Source: Cladorrhinum sp. PSN259 (Eukaryota; Ascomycota; Sordariomycetes; Sordariales; Podosporaceae). From it: DNA of 64,000 nucleotides. The DNA is taken from the NCBI GenBank assembly GCA_033725935.1, contig MU867099.1, positions 5,981 through 69,980 of the forward strand, given 5' to 3'. This document shows positions 12,251 to 23,965 of the stretch, piece after piece. The position numbers and the translations under genes are program-made. The notes beneath the pieces are model-generated. The model saw only the letters and a program-made list of their open reading frames with translations. It had not been told where the DNA came from and made no database searches. The stretch's first letter is position 1. Every line of letters starts with the position of its first letter.

Positions 12251-15200
12251 ATGCCGGGAGTTGACGGGCCCTCGGCAGGCACCGACCAGAACGGCCCGTC
12301 CACTTCCACCTCCACTGCAACAACTGCCACCACCGCGCCGACGATTAATGGGGCGATGACTGTAGAATACGATGACTTCGGGCTGCCTATCAAGAAACAT
12401 AAACCCCCAGTGGTGGAAGCGCAAACAGACTCCGAGGCTAGCGTAGATGGCGCGGCGGACTCAAAAGTGTCAGATGACGCGAAGAAACAAAAGGACGCAA
12501 AAGAGGGGGCAGAATCAGGCGGCGAGGACGACTTCAAAGATGCGGTATCACACAGAGGTAGTGCGGAGGCATCGGGTGCCGCTCGGCCAGCGATGGATCC
12601 CACACCAGCCGTAGTTGCGAACGCTTCAAACACCGGTAACAACGGAGCACCCGATGTAAAGACTGCCGACATTAACGAACAAGTCGACGAGAAACCTCCC
12701 AAGATCGAAGACCAAGCTGTCTCAGAGTCTCGCAAGACACAAAACACTGCCGGCCACCAAAGAAACGAATCAATAATCTCAAACAACCCCGCCGAGGGCT
12801 CTGGGTTCTCTCACCAGCAGCTCAGCTCCAATCAAGAAGAAAAGAAGCAAGATGAAGACGATGGCTGGCAGACCATGCCAGCATACGCTCCATACGATAT
12901 ATATGATGACGATAACAGACTAGTTGCAAAGGAATTCACGGAAGAAGACGACGACCAAACATACGGTTACGCGGGCCTCGGAGGGGCCGGAAAGGGGTAC
13001 ACCAAGGTCCTTGTGGACGACGACGCCGAATCGGCCACTAGCATGGATGAAAACACGCAATATCTATTCCAAGACCGTGGCCAGACCACGGCCCTCGCTG
13101 ACGATGACGATGCGCAGCGCGACGCTGTGAGCCAACTACAGGCAACGAAAGACCTCCTCACAGAAGGCCAGAGGATCGCATATGTGGGACTTACGAGGCT
13201 GGAGCTTTCTTCCATGCTGAAGGAGATGGAGTTTACGAAACCACCAACTTCCGCAGCCAAGAAGGCTTTGTCGCTTGCGCAGGAGAGCATGAAGATGTGG
13301 AGCCAAAAGATGATGATTCGGCTGTATTCGCATATGGATATCAGTCCAGATGAGCAGGTCATGATCGAGCAGCTGGCTGCGCATGGTGTCATGCCGCAGG
13401 ATTTGACGCCCGTGCTGATGGCTAATGCTCGAGTGAAGAATCCCATGGCGGATGAAGGGGGGCAGAAACGCTCATCAACTTCTAGTTCGCGACCTTCTAG
13501 GGCTGCATCGATCGTTACTTCGGAGAAGGACGGCGAACAATATGCCGAGCCGCCACCACCCTACTCTTCAAATGACGATTCGGAACTTAGCGCGCCGGTA
13601 CAAACGCCTTCCAACATGTCAACTTCGCAGAAAATCGACATCGACATCCGATGGACCGTGCTGTGTGACTTGTTCCTCGTTCTCATCGCCGACTCCATTT
13701 ACGACGGAAGGTCACGAGTGCTCCTGGAAAGGGTAGCCAAGGACCTCGAGATCTCATGGCTTGATATCTGTCGGTTCGAAAAGAAGGTCACGGACGCTCT
13801 TGAAATGCAGCAAAACGCCGAGGAGAACTGGAACGAGGAAGATCACATGGAGAATAGGCGGAAGCTGGCCCTGAAGAGGCGATACGTCATGATGGGGTTG
13901 GCCACTGTGGGTGGTGGTTTGGTTATTGGCTTGTCTGCGGGTCTGCTTGCACCCGTCATCGGTGCCGGTCTCGCCGCTGGGTTTTCTGCTATCGGTGTGG
14001 CCGGTACGAGTGGTTTCCTCGGTGGTGTTGGCGGCGCCGCCGTCATTACGGGCACTGCTGCGACATCTGGCAGCATCATTGGCGTCAGGGCTGCTAATCG
14101 CAGAACTGGCGCCGTCAAGACGTTTGAGTACAGGCCGTTGCATAACAACAAGAGGGTAAACTTGATTGTTACCATCTCGGGGTGGATGACGGGTAAGGTC
14201 GATGACGTGAGGTTGCCCTTTAGTACAGTTGATCCTATCATGGGCGATATTTACTCTGTTTTGTGGGAACCTGAGATGTTGAAGAGTATGGGTGACACCA
14301 TCAATATCCTTGCTACTGAGGTAAGTTCTCCCCTCTTCTTGACAGTGTATGCTGCAACGCTGATGTTTTTTTGTTGTTCATTTAATAGGCTCTCACACAG
14401 GGGTTGCAACAAGTATTGGCTCAAACTTTCTTGACGGCACTAATGGCTGGTCTCCAGGTGCCTGTCATCTTGACCAAGCTCTCATATCTAATCGATAATC
14501 CCTGGGCTGTCTCTCTGGATCGAGCAATGATGGCTGGTCTCATCCTGGCAGATTCGCTCATTGACCGCAACCTGGGTACCAGACCAGTTACACTTGTGGG
14601 CTACTCGCTCGGTAGCCGTGTCATCTTTTCATGCCTAAAAGAATTGGCTAAGAAAGGAGCTTTCGGCCTGATACAAAACGTCTTTCTCTTCGGTAGTCCG
14701 GTTGTGGCCAAGCAGGACGAGTACCTGCGTGCCAGGTCTGTTGTGTCGGGCCGTTTCGTCAACGGATTCAACAGGAACGACTGGATCTTGGGGTATCTCT
14801 TTCGCCTAACTAATGGCGGCATCAGGCGCATTGCTGGGCTTGCCGAGGTTACTAACGTCCCCGGCGTGGAAAATATGGACGTATCAGAGTTTGTCGTCGG
14901 ACATATGGATTATCGTACTGCGATGCCGCGATTACTTAGGGAATGCGGATGGTTGGTTGAGAGCGACGAGTTTACCGAAATCGAAGATCCGGATCCCGAT
15001 AACCACCAGGAGAGACAGCGCGAGTTGATCAGTGAAATTGAGGAGGCGAGAAAAGAGTTGGAGAAGGAAGGGTTGACTGAGCAGAAGAAGAAGAGCGGGT
15101 TTGCGCTTTTTAGGAGGAAGAAAGCCTTGCAGAAGCAGGAGTGGGAGGTTTATGGAGAAGACTCGTCCAAGAATGGTGCTGCTGCTGCCAAGGCAACTGG

Positions 15201-15891
15201 CAAAACGGAGGACAAAGAGGGAAATAATCATGGTGTGTTGTTTGATATTGATGCTATTAGGGCTGAGCTGGCAAAGGAGGCTGCTAAAGAGAGTAATGGC
15301 AAAAATGGCGGCGGTGTTGTCGACGAGGATGTTTTGCAAGTCAGGGAGATCAAGAGCACGTTGCCGCCGATGAAGCTTGAGCTCAAAGGGAACGGCGACC
15401 AGCAGTCGCCTACGCAGCAGACTAGGGCGAGGACACCTAGTTATAGTGTTAGAGGGAGTCCGATACCGGCAGCAACTAGAGGGTCGCCATCACATGAGAG
15501 GAAAGTATCACACGGCATACCAGAGAGGACGCCCACGTTTCCTAGTGGCAAGGCGGAAAGTAGTAGTAGCAGCGGTTACTATTACGGTGCGGGCGCTCTA
15601 GGTGCTGGTGCTGCTATTGGTGGTGGTATCGGTTACGGTGCGGCGGTTGACGATGAAGAGGTTCAAATGACCTTTGATGCGGGGTTTGATGATAAGCCAT
15701 TTTCATCAAGTAGCGGTGCTGGTTATTATACTAAGCCGGCGGAACTTGACGACAGTCCGATGGAAACGAGGCCAGGAATCAGGACGTCACAAACTGTACC
15801 GAACATATCGCTTGCGGATCCGTGGGCTGATGAAGGACTTGATGATGATGATTTTGGGAAGGAGAAGGAGATTGAGATGACTTTTGCATAG
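12251..15891 (+). CDS. DUF726 alpha/beta-hydrolase, Mil1/TMCO4-like
   Basis: Predicted 1,190-residue protein, exons 12251-14320 and 14389-15891 (68-nt intron, phase 0). Residues 1-230 are acidic and disordered. A Gly/Ala-rich hydrophobic block at about 545-600 (GLLAPVIGAGLAAGF and neighbours) precedes the hydrolase core. The core carries a nucleophile elbow GYSLGS (Ser763) and a likely catalytic His862 in VVGHMDY. The C-terminal tail is Lys/Glu-rich, then Gly/Ala-rich. This is the arrangement of the DUF726 family, which includes yeast Mil1 (YFL034W), an AP-1-binding putative lipase, and human TMCO4. A role at Golgi or endosomal membranes is inferred from Mil1 only. Two short repeated acidic EEVQMTF/EIEMTF motifs lie in the tail, the second at the very C-terminus. 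Confidence 0.88.
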
Positions 15892-16577
15892 TTGTGCCGT
15901 TGTTGTGGTTGTTATTAGGAGGAGCAGACGAAAGTTGAAGAACAGGAGGAAGGGAAATATTATCTACATATGAGAAGGATAACGAGATCAATCGCGGTGA
16001 TGAAGAACAAGAATATATATCCCAAGGCATTTTTGCATACATAGCAGTATCTTTTTTCTTTTGCTATGGTATCATTTGCGGTTTTGAGGGCGGTTATTTG
16101 CACAAGGACAAGATGAAAGGAAAGTTGGTCGTGGCTATCGACTATTATGAAGTCAGAATGGATGAAGAGAAAGAGACAAGGTGCTATTAATTAAGCCTGG
16201 GGGGTTTGTTCTGGTAGAATCTTTACATAGCGAGGTCAGCATTTAATAGGATAATTTGATTATTTGCACAGCGAAGACAGTACGGAGCATGGAAATATTG
16301 AAGAACATTTTATATTCCCGACCGACTTATCCTTGTAGCCACAATGGATGAAGTAATGTCGTGTACTCGGGACATTAAATCAGCATACACATATGTATCT
16401 CATTACAATGCCGTTATTCAAACAGCAACAGCAGCAGCGACAACAACAACACATCCTTAAAACTACCAAAATATCATTCCACGAACAGTAAACCCGTGAA
16501 AAACTTCCTCATTCCATTGTGAAACACCTAGAAATAATGGTGATGAAGCAGAAGAAGAAGAAGAAGAAGAAGAAAAA
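15892..16577. other. Convergent 3' spacer
   Basis: Lies between the 3' ends of the DUF726 gene (+) and the acylphosphatase gene (-). No coding signal. It contains a CAG/CAA-rich patch near 16424-16452 and a GAA/AAG trinucleotide tract at about 16545-16575 that abuts the acylphosphatase stop codon. Confidence 0.6.
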
Positions 16578-17125
16578 TCATCTCCGAACCTCAAACCCTT
16601 CCTCCCCATCAACAACCTCCCTCTCCTCTTGATCCAACTTGACGACTTTACTCCCCCTCGGCCCCTTGTCCACATCCTTCAGAAACTGAGTGATGCTCGT
16701 CTCGTCCCCCTGTGCCTCCCCCTCGACCTTGTTGTTATCAGTGTTACGGACCCAACCTGTCAGATTCAGGTCTTGAGCTCTGTGGCGGGTAAAGTATCTT
16801 TTTTGTTTTGTTTAACAGGTAAGTAACTGATGGACCCTTGGGATAGAATGAAAGGAAGAAGAAAAAAACTTGTGACAAGAGGGACAACAACATACCGGAA
16901 TCCGACACCTAATAAATATGGAGGAGGTGTTAGATAAGTGATCATAGACCGATATCTTGAAAAAAAAAATTGAAAAAAAAATTGTTGGATGAGACCACTC
17001 CCATCTATCTCACCTTGAACCATTCCACCGTGAGCAAGGAAGTAAACCTGCCGCCGAGGTCAAAGTTAGCGGGGGCTAAATTTCTGCATATCTCAAGATT
17101 CCATTTCACATACCCTTTTGGCCAT
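16578..17125 (-). CDS. Acylphosphatase (four exons)
   Basis: Predicted 92-residue acylphosphatase assembled on the minus strand from 17114-17125 (12 nt), 17014-17047 (34 nt), 16896-16908 (13 nt) and 16578-16797 (220 nt). All introns are GT..AG and phases sum to 93 codons. The protein opens MAKRVYFLAHGGMVQ and has the signature GVGFRYFTRHRAQ with phosphate-binding Arg20, then GWVRNTDNNKVEGEAQG with catalytic Asn38. It ends FEVRR, like the family's usual F-x-[IV]-R-x end. Length is normal for the family (90-100). The enzyme hydrolyses acyl phosphates such as 1,3-bisphosphoglycerate and carbamoyl phosphate in the cytosol. No single open frame reveals this gene, because 59 of its 279 coding bases lie in three tiny exons. 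The catalytic Arg20 codon is itself split by the third intron. Confidence 0.93.
16896..16908 (-). other. 13-nt microexon of the acylphosphatase gene
   Basis: The 13 bases are flanked on the minus strand by ..TTATTAG and GTATGTTG and supply the residues GVGF plus two bases of the catalytic Arg codon. Skipping it would join phase 1 to phase 2 and reach a stop codon about ten codons later, removing the active site. Confidence 0.88.
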
Positions 17126-17524
17126 TTTTTCCTTTTTCTTTTCCGAATTCCGGCCTTCAACTTCCAAGTTTTTTAAAAAGTCAAAGTTGCCGATTTGCAA
17201 GCTTATGAAGCTTCACAATGACAACCTTGCTGTTCCTTGTCCGGTGGTGATGTCAGGGCCAAGAACGGGAGGGCCAGTGCTACGATAAGATAAGAACGGA
17301 TGCACGGGGGAACGCCCCTTTATTCACCACCACAGTCAACAGCCCAACCAACAGAGTATACGCTAGGTAGTCAAGTACAATAGTTCATGATGAAGCCTAA
17401 ACAAACAGTCTAAAATGAATCCCCTTTCTCCCTCCCTCCGTTAATCATATTTCAGCAGCGCCAACGTGCTTCATGTGCTTAAAAACAGAAACTGAATAAA
17501 GTCATCCCGATCATGCATGTCCCC
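17126..17524. other. Spacer upstream of acylphosphatase, downstream of vma13
   Basis: About 400 bases holding the acylphosphatase promoter (both neighbours are on the minus strand) and the 3' end of the V-ATPase gene. A CTCCCTCCCTCC pyrimidine tract lies near 17428-17440. No other signal seen. Confidence 0.55.
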
Positions 17525-19159
17525 TCACTTGGTATCAAAGCTGTACTGCAGCCACCCGCCCAGAGCTTTCAAACTCTCCCACCTCACATTCTCATCCGAA
17601 TCACCCATCAACTCCATCACCCTCGTTTTCAAACCCAGTCTCTCCAGTTGGCCCCTCTTCTCTGGAGCCTCCCTCACCAAATATCCAATATCATTGCACG
17701 CCACAGCCAACACATACTTGTCCTTCTCCCACGGCTCCTTGATAATCTCCGCGAGCTTGCGTATAAGCGCGCCATTCTCGTAATCCAGAATCTTGCGTGC
17801 ATTCTCAGCCCAGAACACTGTGTTGCGGTGAGGTGGCGTCCACCGCAGGTGGCCGTCGTTGACCTCGGCAACATACTCATCAAACGTCGTCTTGGTCTTG
17901 GTATACTCCTCGAGCAACTCGCGCAGCCGGTCAAGATCTTCCCGTAAATCGGGGTCGTTGAACTGTCTTGACTGGAGGTTTTGCAACAAGGATGGAAGGC
18001 GGACAGAAACTGCGATGCCAAGAAGCTTCTCTTGATTAGCGTTTAGGAGGTTGTAGAGGGTTGCTAGGAGGAGACGGCTAGTTTTCTCTTTGGGCGAGAG
18101 CCTAAGAAGTTGTGTATAGAGAAAGACAATATCGTGTTCCCTAGAAAACGGTCAGGTTGGTTCTCCAAGAATGCTTCGGTGGGGACGACTCACTTGTTCA
18201 AGGCCGTGCCAACTTCGGCAGCCTCAAAGCTAAGCTGCCACATTACTAACAACACATGGTATAAAAGCTGAAGACCAACACCTCCGCCCAAAGAACCCTC
18301 GAAGCCACTTCTGGCAACATTTGTAGAGCCGCTCAAGAGGCTAGCTGCTGAATTATCCTTGCTAATTCCAGCCGCCGCCCGCAATATGTCAATCAAAGGG
18401 ACAACGGTCTCATCTCTCTGAGCCCAGAATTGTTGGCGGGTTGCAGTGCTGTAAAGTAGGGACGAATACTCCTGTACGCCGATATCTTGAAGACCGGCAT
18501 CGGGGTTCTTGGTGAGCGAGGCGAGATAGCTGAAGATTAAGGGCAAGGCCTTGTCGACCGTGGCTGTGGACTCGTCTCTGGAACCAGCCATAAGACTGGC
18601 AAGTACGGTCGAAGTAAGAAGTGGGACGGGGTCTTCGAGTTGGGCGGATTTTCCAAGGAGAGGTAGGAAGTGCCGGTAGGGATCGCCGTTCTTAAGGAGA
18701 GCTTTGGAGAGTGCTGGAACGGCTGCAGGAGATCGAGGTATGTTAGCATTTGGGTATTTAAGACGATATTGGTTTTATGATATGTCCACCCAGCCTTAAC
18801 CGACCGGTTCGGCTTTGGAAGGAAAGGGGCAACCTCGAAGAGCTGAGAAGAGGAAGGCACATACTATCGAGGAGGTCTTTGAGAAGGACCAAGATGTACT
18901 GCACGACGTCCTGTCTTTTGGCGGCTAGTTCGAGCACGCTCTTCTCACCATCTCCCCCAACAAACAAAGTGCGATACCCATCGAGGTCGGCCTCAATTGT
19001 TGGTTTGCGCACATCTTTCCTTACTTTGTCGACTGCTCGGATGCGGGCGAGTTGCTCCTCAGTCAGGGTCCCAGCGCGCACAGCACCATCCCAGGGAATT
19101 GGCCGTTGGCGGATATTGCCTTGCAAGTTGGCAAGGTATGCTGGGGGGTCGAGGGACAT
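17525..19159 (-). CDS. vma13: V-type proton ATPase subunit H
   Basis: Predicted 479-residue protein, exons on the minus strand 18865-19159, 18194-18722 and 17525-18140 (introns 142 and 53 nt, phases consistent). Length is nearly that of yeast Vma13 (478). The N-terminus has the family segment RPIPWDGAVRAGTLTEEQL; the C-terminal armadillo-like region includes TPPHRNTVFWAENARK and LREDLDRLRELLEEY. Subunit H is a regulatory, cytosolic part of the V1 sector. It couples V1 to Vo and silences ATP hydrolysis in free V1, so it controls vacuole and Golgi acidification. Reading is continuous across all junctions and nothing is truncated. The next gene upstream lies 1.6 kb away on the opposite strand, so the promoter region is divergent. 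Confidence 0.96.
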
Positions 19160-20802
19160 GATGCAAAGCTATACAATGAATAACTTTGACTGTATCACTT
19201 GTGATTGTAGTTAGAGGTTTACGATCATGGATGTTGGAGCTCTGGCTTGGCTCGATGGCGACGGGGAGCTTGGAGCGGGCCAACTCCAAGTTACGTAACT
19301 GCGCAGTGGGCTTGGCAGCAGCTTGGGGGCGGCGTCTGGAGGTGTCAGTGTTTGGGCGACGCAGGACTGACATACATAGGTAACCACGGACAGCTGGCAG
19401 ACTTTCCGGCCATTCCATCTGAAGTTTTGACATGAACGACTGTTAAAAGTCAATCAGATCCAACTCCAACTCGAAGCGGAGAAGACTTCAAAGCATTTAA
19501 ACTTGTAAACTTGCATTGCCCACTGATACATTTCACCTCAGTCGTTCAAAGATCATTCATTCAATCTGCATCTATGGTACAATCAGAATGATACCATCAA
19601 CTATAAGGAAGACAGGCACAGACAAACTCCAATGCAACATGCAGTGTCATGCGCCACCTCTGCCCTCCCGTGATGGATGAGAGTCGAGACCGAGGATAGT
19701 CTTTCAAGGTTGTTCTTCACAGGATGAACAGGGGTTCAAGATTCATGAGGGGCACAGCTCGATGCAGGGATCACGGCGATAAACTGATAATCGTCCAGTG
19801 AGCCAGGCACAGCGAGGGGTAAACAAGCGGGCGTCGCCTTCAATCAGGAAGATATGGAAGGGTGGGAGGAAGCGGGACAGCAAGGCGGGCTGGCAAGCAA
19901 GTGGTTCGATCAATCAGCAAGCAGAATCAGCTACCGACCTGCATCTTTGCCCAGCTCATCTGTGGTCGCGTTCCCCATCATTCCCATGCAGCTTCCCCCG
20001 CGCTTGGTTTAAATGGCAGCAAAGACTGCAGAAAAGGGCAGGCCCGCTTGTTTCGTAAGGCGTGGATTGGCTCAGAAAAGCTAATTGAAGTGTTCCGTAC
20101 AAGTCGTTTGGGAATTGGGGAGTTTGGGTAATACGAGAGGTTGGTGTGCCAGGGAACAGCTATTAGTGGTGGTGACAGCTTCGCTTCCTTCTCGGAGGAG
20201 GTTGGGAACGTAACCCCCTTGGGCCCCGACCACCGCAGGTACTTTGTCACCACTCACATCCACACCCAGCCATCAAAATTCTCAGCAGAGAATAAATCCC
20301 GCCCAAAACTGGATTCCTGCCCCTGGTTTATTCCCACTCCGTCATAACGTCTTCTATCGTGCATGAGATTTTTCTCTTGTTTTTTATTTTCTCCTCTTGT
20401 TGACTTTTGTCCTTCATCATCGTCATCCTGTCTCACCGCTGCCGACCCGATTATCGCGGGACTAGCGCACGCAGTAAGGTACCCGACCAGACGGTTCCAT
20501 TCCAGCACAAGACTTCCAAACGGTCTACCCAGATCTCATTCCTCGGTACAGACGGCTCACCAAATTCCCCAAAGACGACGTTCAAGACATTGCGAGGCGC
20601 TTGGGAAGCATAGCAGCCGCTACGTCAAACAATCGCATCCAAGAAAACAGCTGGCGCATCGCTTACACCGGCAACTAATCCGCGTATTCTCACCGCCCCG
20701 TGTGGGTTGCGCCCCGGCAACCGGCGCCGCGCCGGCCTTTTAAAAAGCTTCACGACGGACAACTTCCCAGAGACTCACATACCTCACTTCACAGTCCAAA
20801 AA
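19160..20802. other. Divergent promoter region, 1.6 kb
   Basis: Lies between the 5' ends of vma13 (-) and the Cys-rich membrane protein gene (+). No coding signal survives inspection. A pyrimidine-rich segment at about 20364-20440 is the most promoter-like patch. Confidence 0.5.
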
Positions 20803-22023
20803 ATGTTGTCCCGAAAATCCGAGTCCGGTCTTCTCCCGGCATCATTATGGCTTCTACTCAGCAGCGCAATACCGCAAGCAGCTGCGGGTCCATTCCCCAA
20901 GGACGGCACAAACGCCGCAGCCTTCGGTTATCTCCTCCAGCGTGATTGCGCGGTTCCCTGTGGCTACAACAACCAGTACTGTTGCGGCTCCGGATCTCAG
21001 TGCACGACCGCTGCCGGTATCGCAGGATGCGCAGCATGGAATTTCTTCACAACCACCTGGACGGAGACTAGGACCTACACCAAAACATGGAGTTCTGCGA
21101 TCCCTGCTGCGACTGGCACTAACGGCGCCGACTGTGTTCCTGCCCCGGGCACTGGACATATTGCATGCGGGCCAATTTGCTGCGCCGAAACTCAATACTG
21201 CGCTTATTCTGGACAATGTATGGCGAACGGCGGAGGAGTGGGTGTGATTACTACCGTCCATACCGGTGTGCAGACTGTCACTACGCAGTTCAGCGCGCCA
21301 TATAGGGTTACTAGTGGTACCGCTACATCTACGGGCGTCATTGCTACCCAGACCGGAGAACCAGAGGAAGGCACCGGTGGTGGAGGTTTGAGCGGCGGTG
21401 CTATCGCTGGTATCGTCATTGGAACCATCCTTGGTGTTGCCCTCCTACTTCTACTTTGTGCCTGCTGCTTAGTTCGCGGATTGTGGCACGGTGTTCTCGC
21501 CATCTTTGGAATCGGCAAGAAGAAGGACAAGAGGAGATCAGAGACGATCATCGAGGAGGAACGGTACACCCGACGCGGCTCGTCGCACGCACACGGCGCT
21601 CACAGCTCCTGGTACGGTGGACGTCCGAGCACCGTCTCTTCGCGCAAGGAGAAGAAGAAGAGCAGCGGAGCGGGCATGCTTGGCTTGGGGGCTGCGATGG
21701 GCACCATGGCGCTGTTGCTTGGATTGAAGAGGGATAAGAACAAGAAGAAGGGCGCCGTCAAGAGCAGGAGCGACATTAGCAGCAGTTATTACTCAGATGT
21801 TTATACTGCTGACAGTCCGAGTAAGTTTCTTCTGACGTTAATCCCAAACCATTTGACGAATTAGTTATTAACAACATTTTCCACAGGCTCACTAAGCAGT
21901 GACAGGCGCACTCGCCGATCAGGCAGACACGCCAGCAGGACGAGAACGGCCAGCAGAACAACGAGGACTACGACTAGAATCTCACGCGGTCCTTCGGTGA
22001 GGTCGCAGCGATCACCTAGGTGA
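20803..22023 (+). CDS. Cys-rich single-pass membrane protein, fungal, function unknown
   Basis: Predicted 384-residue protein, exons 20803-21820 and 21887-22023. I do not recognise a named family. Visible parts: a signal peptide (about 1-28, hydrophobic core LLPASLWLLLSSAIP, then AAAG); a luminal or extracellular part with paired cysteine clusters (DCAVPCGYNNQYCCGSGSQC and a second ICCAETQYC region); a Thr/Ser-rich stretch; a strong transmembrane helix at about 200-225 (GTILGVALLLLLCACCLV). A basic Lys/Arg tail follows with a second, weaker hydrophobic stretch (GMLGLGAAMGTMALLLGL) near 290-308. The last exon encodes an almost pure Arg/Ser/Thr tail. The layout resembles fungal surface sensors or wall-associated proteins, but that is only an analogy. 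The start is the first ATG of the frame that gives a signal peptide; an upstream non-ATG extension to 20707 is not favoured. Confidence 0.8.
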
Positions 22024-23965
22024 TCTTCTTCGCGTCACGGTAACCAATGAACGAACGAAAGAATGCTGGAATATGAAAGACGAAAAAATGAGAAGACATA
22101 AAAACGATTTCGATGTACATTTTATGATTTGATTTTACCCCCTTTCTGCATCCAATTTTTGTTTTTTCACTATAATGCATTTTATCACATCACACTTCTT
22201 TTTGGCTGCTCTCCGCAGTATATAGACCACTTCCCATGCTTTTGTTGGTTTGTTTTAGTATTTCCTTTTGGCACATATCAGCTTTTTGCTGTGTTTGTTA
22301 TTGTTTCAGGGCGTTTCTGGGAGAAGACAAGGATTTGTTTGGTTGGCAGGTTGGGGGAGGCTGAGCTGTGTTGCTTGGCGATGAAGTGTTTTATCTTTGA
22401 TGGATTATGGGGCAAGATGAAGAAAGATATGGATGATGAGAATATGCGACTTTGGCTTGAGTGAGCAAGATAGCAAGATAGCAAGCGAAATTTGTGAGTG
22501 TAATTGATGTGTTTGGGACGACAAATTTTATATGTGTGGTCAAAAGAAAGCAAGAGTAAGGCTGCATGGCGTGTTGGAGTTTGAATCAGTTGAAAGATGT
22601 CGTGAATTGATGGAATTCCTAGTTGAGTCTCTTGATCTCGGTATGTGTTTTCTAGCTGCTTATATGATGAAATATATATTGTACTGGTTCGCATTGCGAA
22701 TATGATATATATCAAGCCATTTACGCTTTCATTCCTCAGTTATTTGTTACCATAGCATATGGGTTCCAACTTTTCTTCCTCCCGGTTGATACTGCTCAGA
22801 GAATACTGAAAACCTGATTCTTTACTTGAGAAGAAACATCGCTTCGGTGAGGATACATAGCTCTTGTTCCCTGCGATATGGCTTCTCTAGCTTCCTTTTT
22901 TTGGAGTGGCTGTTGTGTTGAGGCATGTATGTACATGTATGTGCCTAGGTATATGAAATTTTTGTACTCCAGAGTTTCTCGCGGCAACAAAAAAAAAATT
23001 TCAAGACCGGGGCGCCATATGTTTCTTAGTTTCCAAATGGAATTTGTCTAGCTTACAAGTTAAGCCAACCCGTCAAAGGCTGAGCCGTGTGTAGTGAAGT
23101 TAAAGTAAACCACACCGTGTAGAAGCTTTGTGTATCCTTTTCTAGACGACGTAGAGCCTCATCTACGTGTCACGACAGTTCTATCTCCTGGTTTCAAGTT
23201 CCGGGTAGATGCTGAGACTTTTAAAACTTTCCTAAGTTGTGAACGTTGCACCAGATCTACGTGAAAAGGGCTTGTCTTCTGGTCGGACATCATGGCCTTG
23301 GTTTGCAGTGGTGGTTGGATGAATATCGCCATCAACATTTGAGCTGGACAAGTGCTTGGGCTGTGTCTTTGCAACCTGGAGAGACATCATTCGGTGTGTC
23401 AAAGTGAGCATTCTCGGAAGCTGGCGGTTGACCTTAGAACAGTCAATCTAGACAGCAGCACAATGTCCGTGATTCGTTTTAGTTGGAGTTGAAGAATTAG
23501 GAATGCCAATTCATTATGACATGCTCATTCAATGCAATGTGGTATCAATCGCCTTCTCAAGTTTTGTCTATGTCCCTCAACACAGTGCTCGTGGATCCCA
23601 TTTTGCCCTTGGCGGAATGTAGTCTCGGGAGAAACAACCAGCCCACCGACCCTAGCCCGCAGCAAACCGAACCACCGAGTTGTTGCTGATCGAGAATTGT
23701 CGGCCCCAATGTGGGATGGGAAGGAAGACGTTTGTCTTTTTCATCATCATTACCGGCTTTCTTTCGGAGAGGAAGTAGAACGAGAAAATGTTGCCCCCAA
23801 AGGAAGAGTGATATTGGTTATGCACCCTAACACCGTGGTTCAGAAGGTTGCCCATTTTGCGTTGTAGCGATTTTTACGCTACGAACAAATGCAAATGCTG
23901 ATTGACCCCTATCCACTCCGGTGAGACCCATAAAGCACACAAAGAAACCCGTAACCACAATTCCT
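22024..23965. other. Convergent 3' spacer, 1.9 kb
   Basis: Lies between the 3' ends of the Cys-rich membrane protein gene (+) and rpl9 (-). AT-rich, T-tract-rich after 22120. A short tandem repeat of an 8-base unit (AGCAAGAT, about 2.5 copies) sits near 22465-22487. No gene recognised; the open frames at 22129-22464 (+) and 22278-22715 (-) overlap and look random. Confidence 0.55.

Noticed and set aside
12160..12786. 208-codon minus-strand open frame antisense to the DUF726 gene
   Set aside because: It mirrors the codon bias of the Ser/Ala/Glu-rich sense sequence; the sense frame has family motifs and this one does not.
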